From an uncultured Pseudomonadota bacterium (GTDB taxonomy: Bacteria > Pseudomonadota > Gammaproteobacteria > Burkholderiales > SG8-39), in contig CAIXPL010000030.1 in NCBI GenBank assembly GCA_903921325.1, positions 74,032 through 138,031 of the forward strand: a stretch of 64,000 nucleotides of DNA, given 5' to 3'. Shown here piece after piece: positions 8,172-16,049 of this stretch. The position numbers and the translations under genes were made by a program. How positions within the stretch are numbered: the stretch's first letter is position 1; each line of letters begins with the position of its first letter. The notes under the pieces are model-generated. The model did not search any database. It was not told the DNA's origin and saw only the letters and a list, made by a program, of their open reading frames with translations.

Positions 8172-8966
8172 ATGGCCCGCTTCAAGACTGCGCTCTGGTG
8201 CCTGCTGTGCAGCCTGCCGCTGTTCCTGGAAGGGGGCTGGGCGCATGCGCAAGGCGCGCTTGACGGGGTGCTCAAATCGCATCAAATCCGCATTGCCATT
8301 CCGACCGATTATCCGCCCTATGGTTTTGTCGGCGTTGACCTGCAGCCCCAGGGGCTCGATATCGACATGGCCAACCTGATCGGTGCCAAGCTGGGTGTCA
8401 AGGTCGAATTGATTCCCGTGACCAGCGCCAATCGCATCCCCTACCTGCAGACCCACAAGGCTGACCTGGTGATTTCCACCTTGGGTAAGAACGCTGAGCG
8501 CGAACGCGTGATTGATTTCACCGCCGCCTATTCACCGTTCTTCCAGGCAATATTTGCAGCCAAGTCCATACCCATCAAATCGCCGGCCGATTTGAGCGGC
8601 AAGACCATTGCGGTGACTCGTGGTGCCATGGAAGACCAGGAACTGACCAAGATTGCACCGCCCGGCCTGGAGGTGCGTCGCTTCGAGGACAACAATGCCA
8701 CCGTGTCGGCGTTTGTCTCGGGGCAGACACAGCTGCTGGCAACCGGCGCCTCGGTGGCCGGTGTGATGATGCAACGCAATCCGCAACTGGGCGCCGAATA
8801 CAAGCTGCTGCTCAAGGACAGCCCCAATTTCATCGGTGTGGCCAAGGGTGAGGATGCTTTGCGCCTGCGTGTGAACAGCATCATCGCGGAGGCGCACAAG
8901 CACGGTGAACTGGACAAGATGGCACAGAAATGGCTCGGTCGTCCGGCAGGTAATTTGCCTGATTAG
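8172..8966 (+). CDS. Polar amino-acid ABC transporter substrate-binding protein
   Basis: A 264-residue family-3 binding protein (SBP_bac_3) with a signal peptide ending GGWAHAQ. The mature part shows RIAIPTDYPPYGFVG, QGLDIDMANLIGAKLGVKVE, KADLVISTLGKNAERERVIDF, and the domain-swap segment SGKTIAVTRGAMEDQEL. ATG 8172 has GGGAG at 8160-8164. It captures an amino acid or small polar compound in the periplasm for the permease/ATPase genes immediately downstream. The 100-bp gap after the SDR gene could hold a separate promoter, but all genes face the same way. Confidence 0.9.
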   Translation: MARFKTALWCLLCSLPLFLEGGWAHAQGALDGVLKSHQIRIAIPTDYPPYGFVGVDLQPQGLDIDMANLIGAKLGVKVELIPVTSANRIPYLQTHKADLVISTLGKNAERERVIDFTAAYSPFFQAIFAAKSIPIKSPADLSGKTIAVTRGAMEDQELTKIAPPGLEVRRFEDNNATVSAFVSGQTQLLATGASVAGVMMQRNPQLGAEYKLLLKDSPNFIGVAKGEDALRLRVNSIIAEAHKHGELDKMAQKWLGRPAGNLPD

Positions 8967-8977
8967 GGACGCGCAGC

Positions 8978-9649
8978 ATGGCGGTTGAACTCGACTTCGC
9001 CGCGGTCCTGAGCCAGTGGCCGTTGCTGCTGCTTGGCGTGGCCTGGACCGTGGGCCTCACCGCCATCAGCGCAAGTCTGGGCGTGCTGCTTGGCATTGTG
9101 TGTGCCTGGGTTGCGAGCCAGGGGCCGCGTTGGTTGCGCCCGCTGGTCGCGAGCTATGTCGAGCTCATTCGCAACACGCCGTTCATCGTGCAATTGTTTT
9201 TCATCTTCTTTGGCCTGCCGGCAGCCGGTGTGCGGCTTAGTCCTGAGTGGGCCTCAGTCATTGCCATGGTGATCAATCTGGGCGCCTACAGCGCAGAAAT
9301 CGTGCGTGCAGGCATCCAGGCGACGCCGAAGGGGCATATTGAAGCCGCCGCGAGCCTCGCCTTGAGCCGGATGCAAAGCTTCATCTTTGTGGTGCTGCCG
9401 CCATCGCTGCAACGGGTGTGGCCGGCGCTGGTAAGTCAGATCATCATCGTGATGCTTGGCTCGGCAGTGTGTGGACAGATCTCAACGCCGGAGCTGAGCT
9501 TTGCGGGCAACCTGATTCAAAGCCGCAACTTTCGTGCATTCGAGTCCTACATCGTGATTACGGTGCTCTATCTCGCGCTGTCAATGGGGGCACGCCTGTT
9601 GCTCAATCGGCTCGGTGCTCGAGTGTTTCCGGGGGCTCACCGTGGTTGA
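8978..9649 (+). CDS. Polar amino-acid ABC transporter permease (HisM/GlnP family)
   Basis: A 223-residue inner-membrane permease with about five hydrophobic helices. It carries the family signature YVELIRNTPFIVQLFFIFFG and the cytoplasmic EAA loop GHIEAAASLALSRMQSF that docks to the ATPase. The gene begins 11 bp after the binding protein, and its 3' end overlaps the second permease gene. Together the two permeases form the heteromeric channel usual for His/Glu-type uptake systems. Confidence 0.92.
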   Translation: MAVELDFAAVLSQWPLLLLGVAWTVGLTAISASLGVLLGIVCAWVASQGPRWLRPLVASYVELIRNTPFIVQLFFIFFGLPAAGVRLSPEWASVIAMVINLGAYSAEIVRAGIQATPKGHIEAAASLALSRMQSFIFVVLPPSLQRVWPALVSQIIIVMLGSAVCGQISTPELSFAGNLIQSRNFRAFESYIVITVLYLALSMGARLLLNRLGARVFPGAHRG

Positions 9650-10289
9650 GTTCACGCTGTGGGACATTTTGCGCAATTTGCTTTTCGCGGCACGCTGGAC
9701 CGTGCTGCTCTCGTTGATTGCCTTTGTGGGTGGCAGCCTGGTCGGTTTGCTGCTCCTGATTGCGCGCTTGAGCACGCACCAGTTGCTCGGTCGGGCCGTG
9801 GCAGCCTACGTGCAATTGTTTCAGGGAACGCCCTTGCTCATGCAGCTGTTCCTGGCCTATTTCGGCATGGCGATGCTGGGGGCGCAGACATCGGTGTGGA
9901 CGGCGGCAACGCTGGCGCTCACGTTGTATTCAAGCGCATTTCTCACTGAAATCTGGCATGGCTGTGTGTTGTCCATAAGCCGTGGGCAATGGGAGGCCGG
10001 GCAGGCGCTCGCACTCGGTTTCATTGAGCAATTGCGTCACATCATACTGCCGCAAGCAGGTCGCATCGCAGTGGCCCCGACTGTGGGATTTCTTGTGCAG
10101 GTGGTAAAGGGGACGGCGCTCACCTCGGTGATCGGATTTGTCGAACTCACCAAGGCAGGTACCATGATCACCAATGCGACGTTCAAGCCCTTTGTGGTGT
10201 ACAGCTCGGTGGCGCTGCTCTACTTTCTGATCTGCTACCCGATCAGTGCCTACGCCCGCTCGCTGGAGAGAAAGCTCGATGCCCGCTGA
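9642..10289 (+). CDS. Polar amino-acid ABC transporter permease, second subunit
   Basis: A 215-residue permease paralogous to the preceding one, with AYVQLFQGTPLLMQLFLAYFG and the EAA loop GQWEAGQALALGFIEQLRHI. The likely start is GTG 9642, which follows a G-rich ribosome binding region and overlaps the upstream stop by 8 nt; an in-frame GTG at 9615 is possible. It overlaps the ATPase gene by 11 nt, indicating tight translational coupling across the whole transporter operon. Confidence 0.9.
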   Translation: MVEFTLWDILRNLLFAARWTVLLSLIAFVGGSLVGLLLLIARLSTHQLLGRAVAAYVQLFQGTPLLMQLFLAYFGMAMLGAQTSVWTAATLALTLYSSAFLTEIWHGCVLSISRGQWEAGQALALGFIEQLRHIILPQAGRIAVAPTVGFLVQVVKGTALTSVIGFVELTKAGTMITNATFKPFVVYSSVALLYFLICYPISAYARSLERKLDAR

Positions 10290-11034
10290 CCTGACCCCGG
10301 CAGTACCTGCGCTGACCATTGCCGGTTTGCGCAAATCGTTTGGCAGCAACGAAGTGCTCAAAGGCATTGATCTCACCGTTGCCCCTGGTGAGGTGATTGC
10401 CATCATTGGTAAAAGCGGCTCTGGCAAGAGCACGTTGCTACGCTGCGTCAATGGTCTGGAGACATTTCAGCACGGGACTCTCGAGGTCGACGGACAGGCT
10501 CTGGCGCAGGACAATGCGGCTGCGATGCGCGCGCTGCGGCAACGGGTGGGCATGATTTTTCAGTCGTTCAACCTGTTTCCGCATCTGACGGTGGGCAAGA
10601 ACATCATGCTGGCGCCGGGCCTCGTGCGAAAGCTGCCGGCTGATGTCTTGCTCGAGCGCGCTCGGCGCCTGCTTGAACGAGTGGGCCTGGCAGAAAAATT
10701 TGATGCCTATCCCGATCAGCTCTCCGGTGGCCAGCAGCAGCGGGTGGCCATTGCCCGTGCCCTCGCCATGGAACCGATGATGCTGCTATGCGACGAGATC
10801 ACCTCTGCGCTTGATCCTGAGCTGGTGGGTGAGGTGCTCGCCGTGGTCGAGGCGCTGGCCAAAGAGGGGATGACCTTACTGATGGTCACCCATGAGATGA
10901 ACTTTGCGCGCAAGGTGAGTGACCGCGTGATTTTCATGCACCAGGGCCGTGTGCATGAGCAGGGCCCGCCTGAACGTCTCTTTGCCGACCCGCAGACTGC
11001 CGAGTTGCGCCAGTTTCTGTCGTCGCTACAGTGA
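10279..11034 (+). CDS. Polar amino-acid ABC transporter ATP-binding protein (GlnQ-like)
   Basis: A 251-residue ATPase. Walker A is GKSGSGKST, the Q-loop follows IFQSFNLFPHLT, the signature is LSGGQQQRVAIARAL, Walker B is LLCDEITSALDPE, and the switch histidine lies in VTHEMNFA. In most relatives the Walker B extension reads DEPTSALDPE; here the Pro is Ile, an unusual but probably tolerated change. The start ATG at 10279 lies inside the upstream permease gene. Its 3' end overlaps the aminotransferase on the other strand by 9 bp. Confidence 0.93.
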   Translation: MPADLTPAVPALTIAGLRKSFGSNEVLKGIDLTVAPGEVIAIIGKSGSGKSTLLRCVNGLETFQHGTLEVDGQALAQDNAAAMRALRQRVGMIFQSFNLFPHLTVGKNIMLAPGLVRKLPADVLLERARRLLERVGLAEKFDAYPDQLSGGQQQRVAIARALAMEPMMLLCDEITSALDPELVGEVLAVVEALAKEGMTLLMVTHEMNFARKVSDRVIFMHQGRVHEQGPPERLFADPQTAELRQFLSSLQ

Positions 11035-12216
11035 TCGCGCCAACCAGCCTCTGAGTCGTTCCACGCCGTCGAGCAGGCGCGCTGGGTCTTGCGATGAAAA
11101 GCACCAGCGCAGCCAGCCTTGTGCCTGTGGTGAGAAGGCCTCGCCCGGGGCCAGTCCCAACCCTGCCTCGGCGACCAGGCGCTTGGCAGTCTGTAACGAA
11201 TCGGGGTGACCGGGCAGATGAAAAAATGCGTACATGCCGCCGCGGGGACGGGCAAGTTCGATCCCATCAATCGGCAATAATGCATCGACCAGGGTGTCCC
11301 GGCACAGCTTCAGGTGCGCCACTACCCGGGGTGTCACCTCGTCGGCACGAGCGAGTGCGGCAAGGCCCGCACGTTGCGTGAAAACGCTGGCGCAGGAGGT
11401 ATTGAATTCGATCAAATTCCCCATGGATGCGCTCATCGCGGTGGGTAGAACCAGCCAGCCGAGCCGGTAGCCCGTCATCAGAAAGCTCTTTGAGAAGCTT
11501 TGCACGACGACCAGTCGGTCATCAGGCGTCGCTTGATCCAGAAAGCTTGGCGCGCAACCGTTCACGGTCGATTCATAGTACAGGCTCTCATACACCTCAT
11601 CGGCAACTATCCAGGTGCCCGTGCGCCGGCAGTGTTCGAGCAAGATGCGCTGCTCATCGACGCTCAGCGTCCAACCCGTCGGATTATTGGGAGCATTCAC
11701 GATCAGCACTTGCGTCTGCCCGGTGATTGCATCGAGCAGCTGGTCCATGTCGAGCTCCCACGCGCCCGCGGTCGGAGTGAGCGAAACGCAATGCAACTGG
11801 GCACCCATGATCCAGGGCTGCGCGGTGAGATTGGGCCAGACCGGCGTGACGGCCACGACCCGGGCACCTGGATCGATCAAGGCCTGCGCGGCGAGCATCA
11901 GCGCATTGACACCACCTGAGGTGACCGCAATCCGGTCAGCGTTGATCGGATCGCTCGCAACCGCCGTTCGATGCCTGCGCGTCATCTCCAACGCGATCGC
12001 TGTGCGCAGTTCCGGCAACCCCAGATTATGGGTATAGAACGTCTCGCCACTGCGCAGCGACTGCACGGCAGCCTCAGTGATGAATGCCGGGGTGACTTCA
12101 TCGCCTTCCCCAAACCAGAAGGCGAGCACGTCATTGCGACCAAGTGCGGCATTGGCGACTTCGCGAATCTTTGATCCGGGTAACGACTGAATGTGCGCGC
12201 GCATTGTTTCGATCAC
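11026..12216 (-). CDS. PLP-dependent aminotransferase, class I/II fold type I
   Basis: A 396-residue AAT-superfamily protein. PLP-binding features are K243 in SFSKSFLMTGYRLGW, the NAPNNPTG loop, D206 and Y209 in VADEVYESLYY, and the late carboxylate-binding arginine in WLRWCFS. It should transfer an amino group between an amino acid and a 2-oxoacid. The reading frame starts at GTG 12216; ATG 12204 is an equally possible start since neither has an ideal ribosome binding site. It converges on the amino-acid ABC operon and may process the imported compound, but that link is by position only. Confidence 0.88.
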   Translation of the reverse strand: MIETMRAHIQSLPGSKIREVANAALGRNDVLAFWFGEGDEVTPAFITEAAVQSLRSGETFYTHNLGLPELRTAIALEMTRRHRTAVASDPINADRIAVTSGGVNALMLAAQALIDPGARVVAVTPVWPNLTAQPWIMGAQLHCVSLTPTAGAWELDMDQLLDAITGQTQVLIVNAPNNPTGWTLSVDEQRILLEHCRRTGTWIVADEVYESLYYESTVNGCAPSFLDQATPDDRLVVVQSFSKSFLMTGYRLGWLVLPTAMSASMGNLIEFNTSCASVFTQRAGLAALARADEVTPRVVAHLKLCRDTLVDALLPIDGIELARPRGGMYAFFHLPGHPDSLQTAKRLVAEAGLGLAPGEAFSPQAQGWLRWCFSSQDPARLLDGVERLRGWLARSL

Positions 12217-12328
12217 GTTCCAGAAAGACTGAGCGCGAGTCTAGCAAAGGTTCAACACCGGCCAGTCCGCGCGGCCGATATTGCCCACATCGTCAGCGTG
12301 CGCAGAGCTGCCGCGTGCCAGCTATCGC

Positions 12329-13069
12329 CTACGCAGTGAGCGTGAGCAGAACGTCTGCGTACCATGCGCAGTTCAGTCCGAGCGCCTCATCGACCTGGGT
12401 GTTGCGGCTCAACATGTCCAGTCGCGCCGAATGCACGCCCAGCAAGCGCCACGGCAGGTCGGTTTGGCCGGCCACCGGATGCTCGATACGAGTGACCACC
12501 GGTGCACCGCTGCCGCCTTGATGCGTGCGTGCATCGGTGAGGAAGTATCCCTGGCCTTGAAAGCGCAGATTGAATGAGGAGGCGAGACCGCCCTTGCGGG
12601 CTACCGGCAAGTGATGCAGGGTGTCATGAAAGCCCAGCGGAAAGCCCAGAATCAGCAAGGGGCAACCGATTTCCACTTTGGTACCGCCATCCACCAGATG
12701 CTTGGCGGTAAATGCCTTGTAGACCATGCGCCCGGGCAGTGCGGCTCTATCCAGTTCGATCAGGGCGATGTCAATGTCGCCGCCGCCATCCTGTGCTTGC
12801 AGCCAAAGGCGTTTGTTGGCCCGATAGAGCGGAATCGAAAAGCCGATCGAACGGGTCAAATTTTGTGGATCGGTATGCAGCTCAAGTTCGATCCGCGTGG
12901 GGTAATGGCCGATCGCCGGATCACACATCACATGGCGGCTGGTGATGAGGTAGAGACGACCATCCCGGGCGAAGAAAAACCCGCTCGCGTTGGTAAGCGC
13001 CTGATCCTCGGCGTAGGTGATGATGCGCGCCGCGGTGAGGAGCAGGCTGTCAATGACATCGGCGGACAT
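12329..13069 (-). CDS. Trypsin-like serine protease (S1/S7-like, cytoplasmic)
   Basis: A 246-residue protein with the chymotrypsin-fold triad: His in YLITSRHVM, Asp in GDIDIALIEL, and Ser in HQGGSGAPVV. The N-terminal ASGFFFARDG strand is typical of trypsin-2 domain proteins. I see no signal peptide and no PDZ domain, so it is not an HtrA/DegP protein. The preferred start is ATG 13069, preceded by GGGA at 6 nt. Upstream ATGs at 13075 and 13096 are in frame, but the latter overlaps a TATAAT box. Stop-to-start distance to the aminotransferase is 112 bp. Substrate unknown. Confidence 0.75.
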   Translation of the reverse strand: MSADVIDSLLLTAARIITYAEDQALTNASGFFFARDGRLYLITSRHVMCDPAIGHYPTRIELELHTDPQNLTRSIGFSIPLYRANKRLWLQAQDGGGDIDIALIELDRAALPGRMVYKAFTAKHLVDGGTKVEIGCPLLILGFPLGFHDTLHHLPVARKGGLASSFNLRFQGQGYFLTDARTHQGGSGAPVVTRIEHPVAGQTDLPWRLLGVHSARLDMLSRNTQVDEALGLNCAWYADVLLTLTA

Positions 13070-13094
13070 GGGCATTCCCGGGGGGGCAGAGCCC

Positions 13095-13100
13095 ATTATA
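13095..13100 (-). promoter_or_regulatory. TATAAT -10 box for the protease gene
   Basis: The reverse strand reads CTCTATAATGG here, a perfect sigma-70 -10 hexamer about 25 nt upstream of the preferred ATG at 13069. No convincing -35 is seen at 16-18 bp, so it may be weak or activator-dependent. Its position argues against the in-frame ATG that overlaps it. Confidence 0.45.
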
Positions 13101-13143
13101 GAGAGCAATGCCTCGCCACAGAGCAAAGCGGCGCAAATGTCAG

Positions 13144-13929
13144 TTACTGCGTGGCGGCGTAAGCCTGCGCAAATCGGTTCAGATCGGCCTCATTGAGATC
13201 GGACAGTGCCCAATAGGTGATTCCCGCCCGGTGCCAGCGCAGGAGATTGAATCCTTGCTGATGCATCACCCGGGTTGCGGTGTCCCATTGACGTGCGTCG
13301 GGCCACGCGTACAGATCGATGGTGTGCAGGCGATGACCATAGACCAACACCGCCACCGGACGGGCGTCGACATAATCGAGGCGCGCGCCTTGCAGCGGAA
13401 AGCCGACCGCTGCCAGATCATTTGCACGAGGAGAGAAATCCAGCCGTGCGCTCAACCAGGGCTTCACTGTGTGCTGGTTGGTGGAGGCGACCTCAGTGAG
13501 TCGACCGTTCAGCGCTGCGCGGGCATGACCGGCAATGACCTGATCGGCGAGCAACGCCTCGCCGCCAGGACCGGCCAGGCGCAACGTGAGACTCGCCGTA
13601 ACGAGAACGCTGGCGGCAACGGCAAGCCCGGTTGGCCACCACTGCATCAGGCGAGCACTGAACCGGCCCGCGCCAGGCGCAGCCGATTGCGCCCCGAAGG
13701 CTGGCGTGGCGAGTTGCCGCGCGATGCTTGCACGCAGAGCCGCCGGTGCCCGGTGATACGTGGTGCCGCGGCGAATCGAACCCTGCAGATGAGCCAGCGT
13801 TGCTTGAATGCCCGCGCAATCGGCGCAACCGGCAACATGGGCCTCTATCTCGCCCGCGACCATTGGATCGATTTCGTGATCCAGATGTCCGTGCAGGTAG
13901 TTGCGACTACGTTCGCAATCGGCAGCCAT
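13144..13929 (-). CDS. Anti-sigma factor with zinc-finger (ZAS/zf-HC2) domain
   Basis: A 261-residue protein. The N-terminal cytoplasmic part has the zinc anti-sigma motif H31-x3-C35-x2-C38 (HVAGCADC) plus C5. A single membrane helix lies near residues 98-118 (WPTGLAVAASVLVTASLTL), followed by a periplasmic domain of about 140 residues. Such proteins hold an ECF sigma factor at the membrane and release it on an envelope or redox signal. The start overlaps the sigma-factor stop (TGATG), so the two are co-translated. In many sigma/anti-sigma pairs of this type the zinc site responds to oxidation; whether this one does is not shown. Confidence 0.85.
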   Translation of the reverse strand: MAADCERSRNYLHGHLDHEIDPMVAGEIEAHVAGCADCAGIQATLAHLQGSIRRGTTYHRAPAALRASIARQLATPAFGAQSAAPGAGRFSARLMQWWPTGLAVAASVLVTASLTLRLAGPGGEALLADQVIAGHARAALNGRLTEVASTNQHTVKPWLSARLDFSPRANDLAAVGFPLQGARLDYVDARPVAVLVYGHRLHTIDLYAWPDARQWDTATRVMHQQGFNLLRWHRAGITYWALSDLNEADLNRFAQAYAATQ

Positions 13930-14501
13930 CACGACGCCTCGTCCATGTCACTGATCACTTGCAGCATCCATTTGCGCGCACGCGCAAGGCGCGACATCAC
14001 GGTGCCAATCGGGCTGCCGGTCACGATCGCAATCTCGCGGTAGGACATGTCTTCCAGTTCGCGCAGCACGATCACCTCGCGAAAGGGGGCGGGCAGGCGT
14101 TCAAGCGCCCGATGCACCAGGCGGCGAGTGTCAGCCTGTTCAAGCAGGTGCTCGACCGAGTCAACTGCCGTGGACATTTCAACGTCGGGCGCAGCCACTG
14201 TGTCATCAGTGAACTCCACGTCCTGCGCATACGCCCGATTGCGTTCGGCAAAGCTGTAGAAGGTGTTGCGCACGATGGTGAGTAACCAGGCGCGGGCGTT
14301 GCCGCCGTGAAATCCATCCTGAAACCGGTAAGCGCGCAGACAGGCCTCTTGCACGATGTCCTCGGCGTCCTGGTCGTTGCGCGTGAGCCAACGCGCCAGG
14401 TTGTAGGCGGCATCGAGATGAACGAGGACGGTTTGCGCAAAGACATCACCTGAGGGGCGGGCTGCTCGAAAGATCATGTCTTTATGACCGCCAGGTGACA
14501 T
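13929..14501 (-). CDS. ECF-family RNA polymerase sigma factor
   Basis: A 190-residue sigma-70 family protein. Region 2 contains YNLARWLTRNDQDAEDIVQE and AYRFQDGF...ARAWLLTIVRN; region 4 contains LPAPFREVIVLRELEDMSY, REIAIVTGSPIGTVMSRLARAR, the DNA-binding helix-turn-helix. There are no regions 1.1 or 3, typical of ECF sigmas. ATG 14501 has GGGAAT about 8 nt upstream. It diverges from the metallophosphoesterase/cupredoxin genes and probably controls that promoter (see 14569-14594) as well as its own. Confidence 0.92.
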   Translation of the reverse strand: MSPGGHKDMIFRAARPSGDVFAQTVLVHLDAAYNLARWLTRNDQDAEDIVQEACLRAYRFQDGFHGGNARAWLLTIVRNTFYSFAERNRAYAQDVEFTDDTVAAPDVEMSTAVDSVEHLLEQADTRRLVHRALERLPAPFREVIVLRELEDMSYREIAIVTGSPIGTVMSRLARARKWMLQVISDMDEAS

Positions 14502-14568
14502 ATTTTATTCCCGCTATTCACTGAAATGGCGTCCTCCGAGGGCAATGCGACTCGTTTACGCATCGGCG

Positions 14569-14594
14569 GGAATATTTCCAGGCCTGCGCCGGTT
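14569..14594 (+). promoter_or_regulatory. Candidate ECF-sigma promoter for the metallophosphoesterase operon
   Basis: GGAAT (14569-14573), 16 nt, then CGGTT (14590-14594) fits the GGAA-type -35 and CG-TT-type -10 commonly recognised by ECF sigma factors. It lies 41 bp upstream of the ATG at 14636. The -35 sits in GGGAATATTTCC, an almost symmetric element, so a divergent copy could also be read towards the sigma gene. Assignment to the adjacent sigma is inference. Confidence 0.45.
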
Positions 14595-14635
14595 CTTCAA
14601 GGGTACCCGTTGTAATCCACATCAAGGAGCAGGCA

Positions 14636-15529
14636 ATGACAAAGATGATTGATCGACGCGATTTTCTGAAACTGGCTGGTCTGGGCGGCGCGGTGTTTGC
14701 TTCCGCCCTGCCCGGGGTAAGTCTGGCTGCTGGTCAGGATGATTTCTTTTTTGTGCAACTCTCCGATACCCACTGGGGATTCCAGGGGGCACCGAACCCG
14801 GATGCCAAAGGTACTTTGAAAAAGGCAGTGGCGGCAGTCAACAGCCTGGAACGCACACCCGATTTCATCATGTTTACCGGGGATCTCACTCACACCACAG
14901 ACAATCCGGTTGAACGTCGCGAGCGACTGAGCCAGTTCAAGGAGATCGTGAGCGAACTGAAAGTGAAGACCGTGCGGTTCATGCCTGGTGAGCATGACGC
15001 GTCACTCGACAATGGCAAGGCATTCCAGGAATTCTTCGGTCCGACCCACTATACGTTTGATCACAAGGGCGTTCATTTCATCGTGCTCGACAATGTCTCC
15101 GACCCGCGTGCCATCGTCGGAGATGAACAGCGCGACTGGCTCGCCAATGATCTCAAGTCCCTCAAGCCCGATGCCCCCATCGTGATTTTCACCCACCGGC
15201 CCCTGTTTGACCTCTACCCTCAATGGGACTGGGCCACGCGCGATGGCGACAAGGTGGTAGAACTCCTCATGCCGCACCGCCATGTCACCGTGTTCTACGG
15301 TCATATCCATCAAGAGCATCATCACATGACCGGTCATATCGGTCATCACGCGGCCAAGGGGTTGATGTTTCCGCTGCCAGCGGCCGGAACGACACCGACG
15401 CGCACACCCATCCCGTGGGATCCGGCCCATCCTTATCAGGGAATTGGATTCCGCGGTGTGGGCACCGATCCGAAGAGTGCCGCGGCCACGATTACCGAGT
15501 ATCCGGCAACCAACGGTGGCGGAGCCTAG
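14636..15529 (+). CDS. Tat-exported metallophosphoesterase
   Basis: A 297-residue calcineurin-like phosphoesterase. The N-terminus carries a twin-arginine signal (D6-R7-R8-D9-F10-L11-K12), so the folded metalloenzyme is exported. Metal-site motifs in order: QLSDTHWG (D44, H46), FTGDLTH (D83), GEHD (119-121, Glu in place of the usual Asn of GNHD), FTHRPL, and YGHIHQEHHH. The Asn-to-Glu change affects a metal-bridging position and may alter activity or metal choice. The His-rich tail after GHIH is also unusual. AGGAG precedes ATG 14636. The cupredoxin gene begins 4 bp after its stop, so both form an operon divergent from the ECF sigma factor. Substrate unknown; a phosphoester or phosphoanhydride is expected. 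Confidence 0.85.
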   Translation: MTKMIDRRDFLKLAGLGGAVFASALPGVSLAAGQDDFFFVQLSDTHWGFQGAPNPDAKGTLKKAVAAVNSLERTPDFIMFTGDLTHTTDNPVERRERLSQFKEIVSELKVKTVRFMPGEHDASLDNGKAFQEFFGPTHYTFDHKGVHFIVLDNVSDPRAIVGDEQRDWLANDLKSLKPDAPIVIFTHRPLFDLYPQWDWATRDGDKVVELLMPHRHVTVFYGHIHQEHHHMTGHIGHHAAKGLMFPLPAAGTTPTRTPIPWDPAHPYQGIGFRGVGTDPKSAAATITEYPATNGGGA

Positions 15530-15533
15530 GCAG

Positions 15534-15920
15534 ATGAATTGGACACCCACCCGCAGACGTGTTGCCACGGTCGCTGTGCTCGCGAGTTTGACTCTGATCG
15601 GGACGCTTGGCGTTCAGATGGCGGCGCGATCCGCCGACACAAAAGAGCAAGTGATTAAGGTGAGCACCAAGCGCTTCAGCTATTCGCCGAGCGAAATCCG
15701 CTTGAAAAAAGGCGTGCCCGTCGTGTTGGAACTCACGACCGAAGACATCATGATGGGTTTCAACCTGCCTGATTTCAAGGTGCATGGCGACATCGTGCCC
15801 GGCAAAGTGACACAGGTGAGGTTGGTTCCCGACAAGGTCGGTACCTTTGTCTTCCTGTGCGACATTTTCTGTGGCGCGGGCCACGAGGAAATGAGCGGGA
15901 AAATCGTCGTGGTCGACTGA
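15534..15920 (+). CDS. Small CuA-like cupredoxin (COX2-type) with altered copper site
   Basis: A 128-residue exported protein with one N-terminal hydrophobic segment (about 10-30) and a cytochrome-oxidase-subunit-II-like cupredoxin fold. The CuA loop is intact: C109-x3-C113-x3-H117-x2-M120 in CDIFCGAGHEEM. However, the first CuA histidine, normally in a D-V-x-H-S-F motif, is Met here (D71-I-M-M-G-F). H84 in FKVHGDIVPG is the only other histidine nearby. The protein lacks the COX2 transmembrane hairpin, so it is a soluble or singly anchored electron-transfer or copper-handling protein. GGAG at 15521-15524 precedes ATG 15534. Probably co-transcribed with the metallophosphoesterase under ECF sigma control. 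Confidence 0.85.
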   Translation: MNWTPTRRRVATVAVLASLTLIGTLGVQMAARSADTKEQVIKVSTKRFSYSPSEIRLKKGVPVVLELTTEDIMMGFNLPDFKVHGDIVPGKVTQVRLVPDKVGTFVFLCDIFCGAGHEEMSGKIVVVD

Positions 15921-15966
15921 CCGGTTCCCGTCTTCGCAGTTGAGCGGGCAGCCGATACCCGCTTGG

Positions 15967-16000
15967 CCGGCCCTGCAAGGACAACCTCTTGCAGGGCCGG
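15967..16000. terminator. Perfect 13-bp stem hairpin between convergent operons
   Basis: CCGGCCCTGCAAG (15967-15979) pairs perfectly with CTTGCAGGGCCGG (15988-16000) around an 8-nt loop. It lies between the cupredoxin stop (15920) and the cytochrome c stop (16050), which face each other, and probably ends transcription from both sides. There is only a short T-rich stretch after it, so efficiency is uncertain. Confidence 0.6.
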
Positions 16001-16049
16001 AGCCGTTTGCCGATTCACTACTGCAAAGGCGCTGCCACGCCAAACTGCC

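Noticed and set aside
12611-13162. 183-codon forward frame opposite the protease
   Set aside because: The protease triad on the reverse strand is intact; the forward frame has no motif.
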